DNA from: Saccharothrix longispora
Lineage (GTDB): Bacteria; Actinomycetota; Actinomycetes; Mycobacteriales; Pseudonocardiaceae
Length of the DNA stretch: 64,000 bases
NCBI RefSeq assembly: GCF_030852425.1
Contig: NZ_NSDM01000013.1
Span: forward strand, 186,001 to 250,000
Direction of reading: 5' to 3'
Position numbers and translations under genes: made by a program. Positions 49,127 through 57,189 of the stretch are shown piece by piece. Every line of letters starts with the position of its first letter. The first letter of the stretch is position 1. The notes below the pieces were generated by a model. It had not been told where the DNA came from. It searched no databases and saw only the letters and a program-made list of their open reading frames with translations.

Positions 49127-50167
49127 TTGGCGTCGCGGCAGGTCACGCTCCAGGAAGTGGCGAAGCACGCGGGCGTGTCGCTGGCGACCGCGTCACGGGT
49201 GCTCAACGGCAGCACGCGGCAGGTCAGCGAGGAGCTCCGGGAGCGCGTGCTGGGCACCGCCCGCGGACTGGGCTACCTGCCCAACGCCTCGGCCCAGGCG
49301 CTGGCCCGCAACTCCAGCGTCCTCGTCGGGCTCGTGGTGCACGACATCGCCGACCCGTACTTCTCCAGCATCGCGGCGGGCGTGACCCGGGTCGCCGAGG
49401 CCGCCGGGCTCGTCGTGGTGCTGGGCACCACCGGCCGCGACCCGCGCCGCGAGGTGGAACTGGTCAACACGCTGCGCGCGCACCGGGCGCGGGCCGTGGT
49501 GATCGCGGGCAGCCGCACCACCGACCGGGCGGCGTCCGCACGCCTGGCGGAGGAGATCGCCGCGTTCGCCGAGCAGGGCGGCCGGGTCGCGTGCGTCTCG
49601 CAGGCGAAGCTCGGCGCGGACACCGTGGTGCCCGCGAACCGGGCGGGCGCGCGGGCGCTGGCCCGGGAGCTGGCCGCGCTCGGGCACCGGCGGTTCGCGG
49701 TGCTCGGCGGGCCGCCCGGCCTGCTCGCCGCGCGCGACCGGGTGGCCGGGTTCAAGGCGGGGCTCGCCGACGCGGGCGTGCCGCTGCCCGACCCCCACGT
49801 CGTGGCCAGCGGGTTCACCCGGGACGGCGGGTACGCGGCGGTGGGCGACCTGCTCGCCGCCGACACCGGCGCGACCTGCGTGTTCGCCGTGAACGACGTG
49901 ATGGCGATGGGCGCGATGGCGGCGCTGCGGGAACGCGGCCTGCGGGTGCCCGAGGACGTGTCGGTGGCCGGGTTCGACGACATCCCCACGCTGCGCGACC
50001 TCGTACCCGCGCTGAGCACGGTGCGGTTGCCCCTGGAGGAGATGGGCGAACGCGCCGCGCACCTGGTCCTGGACGGTGTCGCGGGGCAACCGCGGACCGT
50101 CAAGGTCGCCGGTGAGGTGGTCCTCCGGACGAGTACTTCGTCACCGAGCGGTATCGGACTGCGCTGA
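49127..50167 (+). CDS. LacI-family regulator of the Gfo/Idh operon
   Basis: A 346-residue repressor. The HTH is VTLQEVAKHAGVSLATASRV and LNGSTRQVSEELRERVLGTA. The ligand domain has SVLVGLVVHDIADPYFSSIA, VSVAGFDDIPTLRDLVPALS and STVRLPLEEMGERAAHLV. TTG at 49127 (MASRQVTLQEVA) follows an AAGGGG Shine-Dalgarno. It is divergent from the Gfo/Idh operon across the palindrome at 49019, so it is the likely local repressor and may repress itself. The effector is probably the operon's sugar substrate. Confidence 0.93.
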   Translation: MASRQVTLQEVAKHAGVSLATASRVLNGSTRQVSEELRERVLGTARGLGYLPNASAQALARNSSVLVGLVVHDIADPYFSSIAAGVTRVAEAAGLVVVLGTTGRDPRREVELVNTLRAHRARAVVIAGSRTTDRAASARLAEEIAAFAEQGGRVACVSQAKLGADTVVPANRAGARALARELAALGHRRFAVLGGPPGLLAARDRVAGFKAGLADAGVPLPDPHVVASGFTRDGGYAAVGDLLAADTGATCVFAVNDVMAMGAMAALRERGLRVPEDVSVAGFDDIPTLRDLVPALSTVRLPLEEMGERAAHLVLDGVAGQPRTVKVAGEVVLRTSTSSPSGIGLR

Positions 50168-50231
50168 CCGGCGGTTACCTTCTAAACTGGACACCCGTTC
50201 GACCACCCCTCACGAGGAGTGATCCCTTCCG

Positions 50232-50318
50232 TGCGCGACGCGCAGTCACCGGGCTGTAGTACCGAGCCGGGTCCGATACCCGGCTGCCAGCCCCACCCGG
50301 TCACCCGTCGAGGTGACC
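50232..50318 (+). promoter_or_regulatory. Structured 5' leader of the CNNM genes
   Basis: Three perfect hairpins in a row: TGCGCG-A-CGCGCA (50232-50244), GCCGGGT/ACCCGGC (50266-50284) and GGTCACC/GGTGACC (50299-50318). The last takes in the GAGGTGA Shine-Dalgarno and ends one base before the ATG. GTCACC also occurs at 50245-50250, so two strands could compete for the same GGTGAC. It resembles translation control by a riboswitch or RNA thermometer; no known class was recognised. Confidence 0.5.
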
Positions 50319-50319
50319 G

Positions 50320-51750
50320 ATGACCATCCTGCTCAGCATCCTCGGCCTCGTCGCCGTGGTGGCGCTCACCATCGGCACGTTCGTCGCGGTGGCCGCCGAG
50401 TTCTCCCTGACCGCCCTGGAGCGCAGCACCGTCGAGTCCCACGTCGCCACCGTCGGCGACGCGAAGGCGAGAACGGTGGAGAAGGCCCACCGGTCGCTGT
50501 CGTTCCAGCTCTCCGGCTCGCAGCTGGCGATCACCATCACCACGCTGATCACCGGTTACATCGCCGAACCCGCCATCGCCCAGCTGATCTCGCCGGTGCT
50601 GACCGGCGTGGGCGTGCCGCCCTCGGCGGCCTCGCCGATCGCGCTGGTCCTGGCGCTGGCGCTGGCCACGGCCCTGTCGATGGTGTTCGGCGAGCTGGTG
50701 CCGAAGAACCTCGCCATCGCGAAGCCGCTGGAGACCGCCCGCGCGGTCGCGGGCGTGCAGGCCGGGTTCTCGGCGGTGTTCCGCTGGCTCATCACCGCCC
50801 TCAACGGTTCGGCGAACTGGCTGGTCAGACGCCTCGGCGTGGAACCCGCCGAGGAGCTGGCCTCCGCCCGGTCGCCGCAGGAGCTGGGCGCGCTGATCCG
50901 CTCCAGCGCCGAGCACGGCACGATCGACGAGGGCACGGCGACGCTGCTGGACCGCTCGCTGCGGTTCGGCGACCGCACCGCGGAGGAGCTGATGACCCCG
51001 CGCGTGCGGGTGGAGTCGCTGCGCGCCGACGCCACCGTGCTCGACCTGGTCGCCAAGGCCCGCGAGACCGGGTTCTCCCGGTTCCCGGTGCACAACGGCG
51101 ACCTGGACGAGGTGCGCGGCATGGTGCACGTCAAGCAGGTGTTCGGGGTGCCCCGCGCGCAGCGGGCCACGACACCGCTGTCGGCGCTGACCAGGCCGGT
51201 GCAGACGGTGCCCGCCACCCTGGAGGGTGACGCCCTGCTGGACCGGCTCCGGGCCTCGGGCCTCCAGACGGCGCTGGTCGTCGACGAGTACGGCGGCACG
51301 GCGGGCATGGTCACGCTGGAGGACCTGGTCGAGGAGATCGTGGGCGACGTGCGCGACGAGCACGACCGCCGCGAGACCTCGCCGGTGCGGTTCCTGGGCG
51401 CGGACAGCTGGCTCGTGTCCGGGCTGCTGCGCGACGACGAGATCGCCGAGGCCACCGGGTTCCGCATGCCGGAGGGCGACTACGAGACCGTCGCGGGCCT
51501 GGTGCTCGCGCGCCTGGGCCGCATCCCGGTCGCCGGCGAAGAGATCCGGGTGGACGACTGGCGCATCACCGTGGTGGTGATGGACCGGCACCGGATCGCC
51601 GAGCTGCGGGTGACCAAGGACGGCCCCGTCGCGGCCGAGGACGCCGGGATCGGGCACCTCGTGCCTGGTCAGGCCACGGTCGACCAGGCCGCGGCCGAGC
51701 GCGTCGTGCCCGTCCGGTCCGACCACGCCCGGTCGGGGGTGACGAGGTGA
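50320..51750 (+). CDS. CNNM/HlyC-type membrane protein with CBS domains
   Basis: A 476-residue membrane protein of the hemolysin/CorC group, related to CNNM magnesium transporters. Residues ~1-200 form the DUF21/CNNM membrane domain (ILSILGLVAVVALTIGTFVA, ISPVLTGVGVPPSAASPIAL, ALSMVFGELVPKNLAIAKPL). Two CBS domains follow (MTPRVRVESLRADATVLDLV, ...GFSRFPVHNGDLDEVRGMV; TALVVDEYGGTAGMVTLEDL-like pattern) and then the C-terminal CorC_HlyC domain (EATGFRMPEGDYETVAGLVL). It probably exports Mg2+ or Na+. The 3' end overlaps the second CNNM gene by GTGA. Confidence 0.93.
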   Translation: MTILLSILGLVAVVALTIGTFVAVAAEFSLTALERSTVESHVATVGDAKARTVEKAHRSLSFQLSGSQLAITITTLITGYIAEPAIAQLISPVLTGVGVPPSAASPIALVLALALATALSMVFGELVPKNLAIAKPLETARAVAGVQAGFSAVFRWLITALNGSANWLVRRLGVEPAEELASARSPQELGALIRSSAEHGTIDEGTATLLDRSLRFGDRTAEELMTPRVRVESLRADATVLDLVAKARETGFSRFPVHNGDLDEVRGMVHVKQVFGVPRAQRATTPLSALTRPVQTVPATLEGDALLDRLRASGLQTALVVDEYGGTAGMVTLEDLVEEIVGDVRDEHDRRETSPVRFLGADSWLVSGLLRDDEIAEATGFRMPEGDYETVAGLVLARLGRIPVAGEEIRVDDWRITVVVMDRHRIAELRVTKDGPVAAEDAGIGHLVPGQATVDQAAAERVVPVRSDHARSGVTR

Positions 51751-52781
51751 GCATCCTCGCCCTCTTCGCCCTGCTCGCGGGCAACGCGTTCTTCGTGGGC
51801 GCCGAGTTCGCCATCATCACCGCCCGGCGCGACCGGCTGGAACCGCTGGCCGAGGGCGGCAGCAGCCGCGCCCGCACGGTCATCAAGGCCGGTCGGGAGC
51901 TGCCGCTGCTCATCGCGGGCGCGCAGCTCGGCATCACGCTGTGCTCACTGGGCCTGGGCGCCCTGGGCGAGCCGGCCGTGGCGGCGCTGCTGGAGGTCCC
52001 GTTCCACGGCCTGGGCGTGCCCGACGCGGTGCGCCACGGCGTGGCGTTCGCGCTGGCGCTGATCATCGTGGTGGCCCTGCACACCGTGCTGGGCGAGATG
52101 GTGCCGAAGAACCTGGCCATCGCGGGCCCCGAGCGGACCGCGCTGCTGCTGGTGCCCGTGCACTACTGGTTCTGCAGGCTGGTGGCGCCGCTGCTGCGCG
52201 GGTTCACCGTGGTGTCGACGGCGATCCTCAAGCTGGTCGGCGTGACCCCGAAGGACGAGCTGGAGTCCGCGTACACGCGGGACGAGCTGGCCCTGCTGAT
52301 CGGGCAGTCCCGCCAGGAGGGCCTGCTGGAGGACTCCGAGCACCGGCGGCTGGCGCAGACGCTGTCGTCGACCGAGCGGACCGTCGCCGACGTGCTGGTG
52401 CCGCTGGACCGGGTCACGTCGGTGTCCGCGCGGCCCACCATCGGCGAGGTGGAGGCCGCCGTGTCGGCCACCGGCTTCTCCCGGTTCCCGGTGGCCTCGG
52501 ACGGCGGGCTGATCGGGTACCTGCACGTCAAGGACGTGCTGGACCTGTCCGACGCCGACCCGGCGACGCAGGTGCCCGCCGGTCGCGTGCGCGGCCTGCC
52601 GCGGGTGCCGGTGGACGCCCGGCTGGACGAGGCGGTCGGCGTGCTGCGGCGGGCGCAGAGCCACCTGGCGCAGGCCGTGTCCGCCGACGGCGCCGCGCAC
52701 GGCGTGGTGGCGCTGGAGGACCTGGTCGAGGAGTACGTCGGCACGGTCCGCGACGGCACGCACGTGCGGCGCGAGCTGTGA
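51747..52781 (+). CDS. Second CNNM/HlyC-type membrane protein
   Basis: A 344-residue paralog of the preceding protein that lacks a C-terminal CorC domain. The DUF21 domain is SILALFALLAGNAFFVGAEF, ALGEPAVAALLEVPFHGLGV and VLGEMVPKNLAIAGPERTAL; CBS domains follow (VADVLVPLDRVTSVSARPTI, GFSRFPVASDGGLIGYLHV). GTG at 51747 overlaps the previous stop. Adjacent pairs of one full-length and one shortened CNNM protein are common in actinomycetes and may form a heteromer. Strand and spacing mark one transcript. Confidence 0.93.
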   Translation: MSILALFALLAGNAFFVGAEFAIITARRDRLEPLAEGGSSRARTVIKAGRELPLLIAGAQLGITLCSLGLGALGEPAVAALLEVPFHGLGVPDAVRHGVAFALALIIVVALHTVLGEMVPKNLAIAGPERTALLLVPVHYWFCRLVAPLLRGFTVVSTAILKLVGVTPKDELESAYTRDELALLIGQSRQEGLLEDSEHRRLAQTLSSTERTVADVLVPLDRVTSVSARPTIGEVEAAVSATGFSRFPVASDGGLIGYLHVKDVLDLSDADPATQVPAGRVRGLPRVPVDARLDEAVGVLRRAQSHLAQAVSADGAAHGVVALEDLVEEYVGTVRDGTHVRREL

Positions 52782-52785
52782 TCGT

Positions 52786-52825
52786 CGCGGGGGCGGACGC
52801 GGAATTCCCCGCGCCCGCCCCCGCG
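52786..52825. terminator. Hairpin between CNNM and LmbU-like genes
   Basis: 11-bp arms CGCGGGGGCGG and CCGCCCCCGCG with an 18-nt loop, 5 bp after the second CNNM stop and facing the converging LmbU-like gene. Confidence 0.7.
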
Positions 52826-52834
52826 GTCAGCGCG

Positions 52835-53578
52835 TCACGACGCCGGCCGCACCGCCGGCAGCTCCCGCACCCGCCCGACCCCCACCGGACCGGGCCCCAC
52901 CGGACCGGGCCCCACGGGACCGGGCTCCCCGGTCCCGTCCCCTTCCCGATCCGCCCCCTCGGGGTCGCCGGCCAGGTCCGGGACGCTGGTCAACTCCAGG
53001 TCCCGGGCGGCGGCGCGGTCCAGCGCGGCCACGATCCACGCCTCGAACTCGGCGTTCGCGGCCAGCGCCGCCCGCCGCCAGCGGTCCACCGCGTCGCCGG
53101 TCGCCGTCACGCGCGGCATCAGCGCCCGGTAGGACCTGCCGTCCGGGTCGCGCGACTCCCGCAGCGCCCGGCGCAGCGCCGTGCGCGACCACCGCTCCCG
53201 CTCCGCCCGGTCCAGCCAGCGGTCCTGCTCCTCGGCCGGCAGCGCCGCCACCTCGGCGTGGTGCTGGAACGGCAGGCCGGGCCTCCGCCGCGCCGGGGCG
53301 AACTTGCGCGCGATCCACGCGTAGTTGCGCAGCGTCTGGTAGTCGAGCCCGACCGCCTCGACCGCCCTGCGGTACCGGCCGGTGTACTTGTCCTGGCCGA
53401 AGACGAGCCAGTCCCCCAGGTACCACGCGGACGAACTGGCGATGCGGGAGATCCGCTGACCTGCCTGCTCCCACGACTCGAACGTGACGTCCCGCGGAAA
53501 CGCGAGCCCCACCGGCGTGGTGAGGATGCGTCCCTCGACCGGACCCGCCGGCCGCCTGTGCTGCGGTGCTGCGCTCAC
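52835..53578 (-). CDS. LmbU-like transcriptional regulator
   Basis: A 247-residue protein with the LmbU signature. GTG at 53578 gives VSAAPQHRRPAGPVEGRILT. Conserved parts are ESWEQAGQRISRIASSSAWY, LGDWLVFGQDKYTGRYRRAV, GLDYQTLRNYAWIARKFAPA and LPFQHHAEVAALPAEEQDRW then LDRAERERWSRTALRRALRE. LmbU controls lincomycin biosynthesis in Streptomyces lincolnensis and its relatives sit in antibiotic clusters. Here no biosynthetic cluster is adjacent. The C-terminus carries three 15-bp tandem repeats (52881-52925) that encode Gly-Pro-Val repeats and vary from the core family. Confidence 0.85.
   Translation of the reverse strand: MSAAPQHRRPAGPVEGRILTTPVGLAFPRDVTFESWEQAGQRISRIASSSAWYLGDWLVFGQDKYTGRYRRAVEAVGLDYQTLRNYAWIARKFAPARRRPGLPFQHHAEVAALPAEEQDRWLDRAERERWSRTALRRALRESRDPDGRSYRALMPRVTATGDAVDRWRRAALAANAEFEAWIVAALDRAAARDLELTSVPDLAGDPEGADREGDGTGEPGPVGPGPVGPGPVGVGRVRELPAVRPAS
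52881..52925. repeat. 15-bp coding tandem repeat, three copies
   Basis: CCCACCGGACCGGGC twice perfectly, then CCCACGGGACCGGGC. It lies in the C-terminal tail of the LmbU-like gene and encodes Gly/Pro/Val repeats, a low-complexity extension after the conserved domain. Confidence 0.9.
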
Positions 53579-53739
53579 CCTGTCCACTTCTCGTCCCCCC
53601 TGATCCGCTCGGACCCCATGCCTACCGCAGGGGTCCTCACACACCGGTCAACTTCCGCTCACACCGACGGGCCGCGGACCGCCCGCGGTCGGCGGGGTGG
53701 GACCGGTGCGCCGGGTCCCACCCCACTACGGTGGGTGGC

Positions 53740-54006
53740 GTGGACGCGCATGACGGGGAAGAGGACGACTTCGAGCCGGAGGAGCCGGACGAGTTCGACG
53801 ACGAGGAGGACGTCGAGAACGAGGACGACCTGTTCGGCGTGACGTCGGACGCACGCACCATCTGCCACCTCTGCGGCGGCGCGGGCTTCATCGCCAACCC
53901 GACGGCGGCGGTCATCAGCGGCACCCCGCGCACCGTCGACAACGGCCGCGAGTGCCCCCACTGCAACGGCGCGCGCAAGTTCCCGGGCCTGGTCCCGCCG
54001 GTCTGA
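53740..54006 (+). CDS. Small acidic protein with a DnaJ-like zinc ribbon
   Basis: An 88-residue protein. GTG at 53740 (GTG 53731 is an alternative) gives a very acidic N-terminus (EEDDFEPEEPDEFDDEEDVE) and then two CxxC pairs: TICHLCGGAGFIANP and RECPHCNGARKFPG, resembling half of the DnaJ zinc-binding repeat. It may bind zinc and a nucleic acid or protein partner. It lies between the LmbU-like gene and the MFS transporter gene. Function unknown; the spacing of cysteines and the composition support a real gene. Confidence 0.75.
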   Translation: MDAHDGEEDDFEPEEPDEFDDEEDVENEDDLFGVTSDARTICHLCGGAGFIANPTAAVISGTPRTVDNGRECPHCNGARKFPGLVPPV

Positions 54007-54013
54007 CCGGCGG

Positions 54014-55237
54014 TCAGCCGACGGCCGCGGCCCGGCGCCCCTCCGCCGCCAGCTCCGCCTCCCGGAACGCGCGCGGCGAGAGGCCGATCCACGCCGTCAC
54101 CAGGGCGCCGACCTGCACGACCGCCCCCACCAGCCACACCGCGCGCTGCCCGAGGCCCGCCGCCACCAGGCCCCCGGTCAGCGCGCCGAGCGGGGTCAGG
54201 CCCCACGCCAGCGCCCGGTGGCTGGTCAGCACCCTCCCCAGCAGGCCGGGCGGGGTGAAGCGCTGCCGGCTCGACTGGGAGCACACGTTCCACACCATCA
54301 CGATCGCCGACTCCGCGAACACGACCACGCCGATCGCCCACGCCCACGGCGGCAGCACGGCGATCAGCGCCATCGTCACCACCATGCCGACCTGGGCGAG
54401 CCGCATCGACCACGCGTAGCCGAGCCGGTCCACCACCCGGCTCACGACGAACGACGACGCCACCCAGCCGACGGCCATGCACGTCAGCAGCACGCCGTAC
54501 CCGACCGCGCCGACGTGCAGCACCTCGTAGGCGTACAGCACGAACATCGACATCGCCGCGCTCGACGCGAACGACCCGAGCGCCACGGCCACCGTGATCG
54601 ACAGCAGCAGCCGCGTCCGGACCAGGTAGCGCAGCCCTTCCGCGATGTCCCGCACCGGGTGGTGCTCGGACGGCGTCGCCGGCGTCGACCTCAGCCCGCG
54701 CACCACCACCGCGGCCACGACCGCGGCCACGACGGCGACCCACGCGGGCGCGCCCAGCGCCACCCCGACGAGCACGCCGGCCGCGGGCGGCACGACGAAC
54801 TGCACCACGCCCCGGTCGATGAGCATCAGCCGGGTGTTGGCCGCCGCCAACCGGTGGCCGGGCACCACCTCGGGCACGAGCGCGCCGGACGCGCCGTCGC
54901 CGAGCACCTGCGCCGAGGTCACCACGAACGCCACCACCAGCAGCAGCGGCAGGCTCAGCCACCCCGACGCGCCCGCCACCGCGAGCACGAGCGCCGCGCA
55001 CGCCTGCACCGCGTACGCCGCCACGAGCACGGAGCTGCGCCGCACCCGGTCGATCAGCACCCCGGCGAACAGCGAGAGCAGCAGCCACGGCGACTGGCCC
55101 ACGACGTTGACGAGCGACACCTCGCGCGGGTCGGTCGTGATGGTCACCGCGACGAGCGGCAACGCCGTCAGCATCAGCCCCTCGGCCACCGACCCGGACA
55201 CCGCCGCGGCCTGCAACCGCCGCCACCCCCTGCTCAT
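54014..55237 (-). CDS. MFS exporter
   Basis: A 407-residue transporter with about twelve hydrophobic segments. ATG at 55237 gives MSRGWRRLQAAAVSGSVAEG. The motif GVLIDRVRRSSVLVAAYAVQ fits the cytoplasmic loop 2-3 signature of drug:H+ antiporters and VVPGHRLAAANTRLMLIDRG is typical of macrolide-efflux-like MFS (MefA group). The in-frame extension back to 55654 lacks membrane character. It is divergent from an ArsR-type regulator (55296), which probably controls it. The substrate may be a drug or toxic metabolite. Confidence 0.92.
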   Translation of the reverse strand: MSRGWRRLQAAAVSGSVAEGLMLTALPLVAVTITTDPREVSLVNVVGQSPWLLLSLFAGVLIDRVRRSSVLVAAYAVQACAALVLAVAGASGWLSLPLLLVVAFVVTSAQVLGDGASGALVPEVVPGHRLAAANTRLMLIDRGVVQFVVPPAAGVLVGVALGAPAWVAVVAAVVAAVVVRGLRSTPATPSEHHPVRDIAEGLRYLVRTRLLLSITVAVALGSFASSAAMSMFVLYAYEVLHVGAVGYGVLLTCMAVGWVASSFVVSRVVDRLGYAWSMRLAQVGMVVTMALIAVLPPWAWAIGVVVFAESAIVMVWNVCSQSSRQRFTPPGLLGRVLTSHRALAWGLTPLGALTGGLVAAGLGQRAVWLVGAVVQVGALVTAWIGLSPRAFREAELAAEGRRAAAVG

Positions 55238-55295
55238 GGCCACACCTTGCCAACGGGCACTGGCGCGAACCGACGTTTTAGCGTGGAGTGAACCC

Positions 55296-56189
55296 ATGGC
55301 CCTCCGCTTCGCCGTCTCGCCGCTGTGGGAGACGATCGCCGCGCTGCGCGTGCTGGCCGCGCCCGGCGCGTTCCCGGTGCACCAGCGCTGGTCGACCTGG
55401 GCCGCGGAGCAGCTCGAACGGCTCGGCGGGGACACCTCGCTGCTGCACGTCCTGGTGACCCGGCCGGTCGTGCCGGAGTTCCTGATCCCCACGCCGGGCG
55501 TGCGCTCGGTGGGCATCGACGTGGAGGTCGACGCGCTCGCCAAGGCGAGCCCCGAGCGGATCGCGGCGGCCGTGGCCGACGACCCGAGGGTGCTCGAACC
55601 GGACGCGCTGCCCGCCGTGCAGCGCCGGCTCCGGGACGTGCACGACGCGATCATCGCGCCGGTGTGGCCGAGGCTGGAGGGGGTGCTCCAGGGCGACGTG
55701 GAACGGCGCGGCAGGCGGCTGGTGGAGGCCGGCGGCCCGACCGTGCTGGCCGAACTTCACCCGGACGTGTCGTTCCGCAACCCGGTGCTCACGGTCAACG
55801 GCCGGTCGGTGACGCTCGACGAGCGCGACCTGGTGCTGGTGCCGTCGGCGTTCACCTGGCCGCGCCCCTACCTGCGCGACAGCCCGGTGCGGTTCGCGCT
55901 GTGCTACCCGGCGCACGGCTTCGGCTCCCTGTGGGAGCGGGCGGCCCCGGCGCGCGACGCGCTGGCCAGGCTGCTCGGCGGCACCCGGGCGCGGCTGCTG
56001 TGCGAGCTGGAGAGCCCCCGGACGGTCACCGAGCTGGCGACCCGGCTGGGCGTGACGGTGGGCGCGGTGTCGCAGCACCTGGGCGTGCTGCGGGCGGCGG
56101 GCCTGGCGGTGAGCCGCCGCGAGGGCCGCGAGGTGGTGTCGCTGCGCACCGGCCTCGGGCTGGCGCTGGTCCAGAGCCAGGCGCCCTGA
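55296..56189 (+). CDS. ArsR-type winged-helix regulator with DUF5937
   Basis: A 297-residue regulator. N-terminal DUF5937 (MALRFAVSPLWETIAALRVL, and HPDVSFRNPVLTVNGRSVTL) and a C-terminal winged helix (RARLLCELESPRTVTELATR, LGVTVGAVSQHLGVLRAAGL, AVSRREGREVVSLRT). No metal-binding cysteine motif of classic ArsR is seen. Proteins of this type are often next to an MFS exporter and sense a small ligand. ATG at 55296 lies 59 bp from the divergent MFS start. Confidence 0.93.
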   Translation: MALRFAVSPLWETIAALRVLAAPGAFPVHQRWSTWAAEQLERLGGDTSLLHVLVTRPVVPEFLIPTPGVRSVGIDVEVDALAKASPERIAAAVADDPRVLEPDALPAVQRRLRDVHDAIIAPVWPRLEGVLQGDVERRGRRLVEAGGPTVLAELHPDVSFRNPVLTVNGRSVTLDERDLVLVPSAFTWPRPYLRDSPVRFALCYPAHGFGSLWERAAPARDALARLLGGTRARLLCELESPRTVTELATRLGVTVGAVSQHLGVLRAAGLAVSRREGREVVSLRTGLGLALVQSQAP

Positions 56190-56210
56190 CCCGGCCAGTA
56201 CCCTGGTGGG

Positions 56211-57095
56211 GTGGGGGAAGTCCTGTCCGAGGCCGAGTGGACCGCGCGCCGCGACGCGCACGCGGAACGGGTCCGGCGCTGGACGGTGCCGCACCACGAG
56301 CGCCGGGCCGAGGGCCGCAAGCACCCCGTGCTCGACTTCCTCTTCTCCTACTACTCGCACCGCCCGTCGCGGCTGGAGCGCTGGCACCCCGGTCCCGGCG
56401 TGGTCCTGGCGGGCGACGCGGCGCGCGCCTACCTGCGGTGGCCCGCGTACCGGGAGACCGGTGACGGCGTGGAGCTGGACGTGGCGGCGTTCGCGCGGGA
56501 GCGGGCGTCCACGATCGCCTTCGCGCGCCGGCTGCTGACCGCGACGGCGTCCCGCGCGCCCCGGCTGGGCTGCTTCGGCTTGCACGAGTGGGCGATGGTG
56601 TACCGGCAGCGGCCCGAGGACGTGCGGCACAACGCGTGGCCGCTGCGCCTGGGCGGCACGGGCACCGACCGGGTCGTGGAGTCCCAGCGCGTGCAGTGCG
56701 GCCACTTCGACGCGTTCCGCTTCTTCACCCCCGACGCGCGGCCCCGCAACACCCTCCAGCCGACCCGCGAGACGCAGGTGGAGCTGGAGCAGCCGGGCTG
56801 CCTGCACGCCAACATGGACCTGTTCAAGTGGGCCTACAAGCTCGACCCGGCGACCCCGTCGGAGCTGGTGGCGGACTGCTTCGAGCTGGCCGCGCGGGTG
56901 CGCGAGCTGGACATGCGGGCCAGCCCGTACGACCTGTCCGCGCTGGGGTACGAGCCGGTGGCGGTCGAGACGGCCGAGGGCCGCGCCGAGTACGTGCGCC
57001 GGCAGGCCGCGTTCGCCGAGGAGTCGGCGCCGCTCAGGGCGGCGCTGATCGGGCTGACCGGCGTGCTGACGGCCGGGCACGTCACCGGCAGATGA
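56211..57095 (+). CDS. 3-methyladenine DNA glycosylase-like protein
   Basis: A 294-residue conserved actinobacterial protein annotated in relatives as 3-methyladenine DNA glycosylase. GTG at 56211 gives VGEVLSEAEWTARRDAHAER. Conserved blocks are HPVLDFLFSYYSHRPSRLER, APRLGCFGLHEWAMVYRQRP, VESQRVQCGHFDAFRFFTPD, NTLQPTRETQVELEQPGCLH and ANMDLFKWAYKLDP. No helix-hairpin-helix glycosylase motif is visible, so the repair function is not proven by the sequence; the annotation is family-level. It follows the ArsR-type gene by 21 bp. Confidence 0.8.
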   Translation: MGEVLSEAEWTARRDAHAERVRRWTVPHHERRAEGRKHPVLDFLFSYYSHRPSRLERWHPGPGVVLAGDAARAYLRWPAYRETGDGVELDVAAFARERASTIAFARRLLTATASRAPRLGCFGLHEWAMVYRQRPEDVRHNAWPLRLGGTGTDRVVESQRVQCGHFDAFRFFTPDARPRNTLQPTRETQVELEQPGCLHANMDLFKWAYKLDPATPSELVADCFELAARVRELDMRASPYDLSALGYEPVAVETAEGRAEYVRRQAAFAEESAPLRAALIGLTGVLTAGHVTGR

Positions 57096-57189
57096 CGGAA
57101 CGTCACTTCACCCGCGCCGAAGATGTCGCCTGTTAGCGTGACGCCGGTCGGGATTCGCCAGCTGTGGTCGGATGCTGAGAGGGAAGACG

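Noticed and set aside
50168..50319. A known magnesium (M-box) riboswitch for the CNNM genes
   Set aside because: The conserved M-box sequence blocks are not present; only unclassified hairpins are seen.
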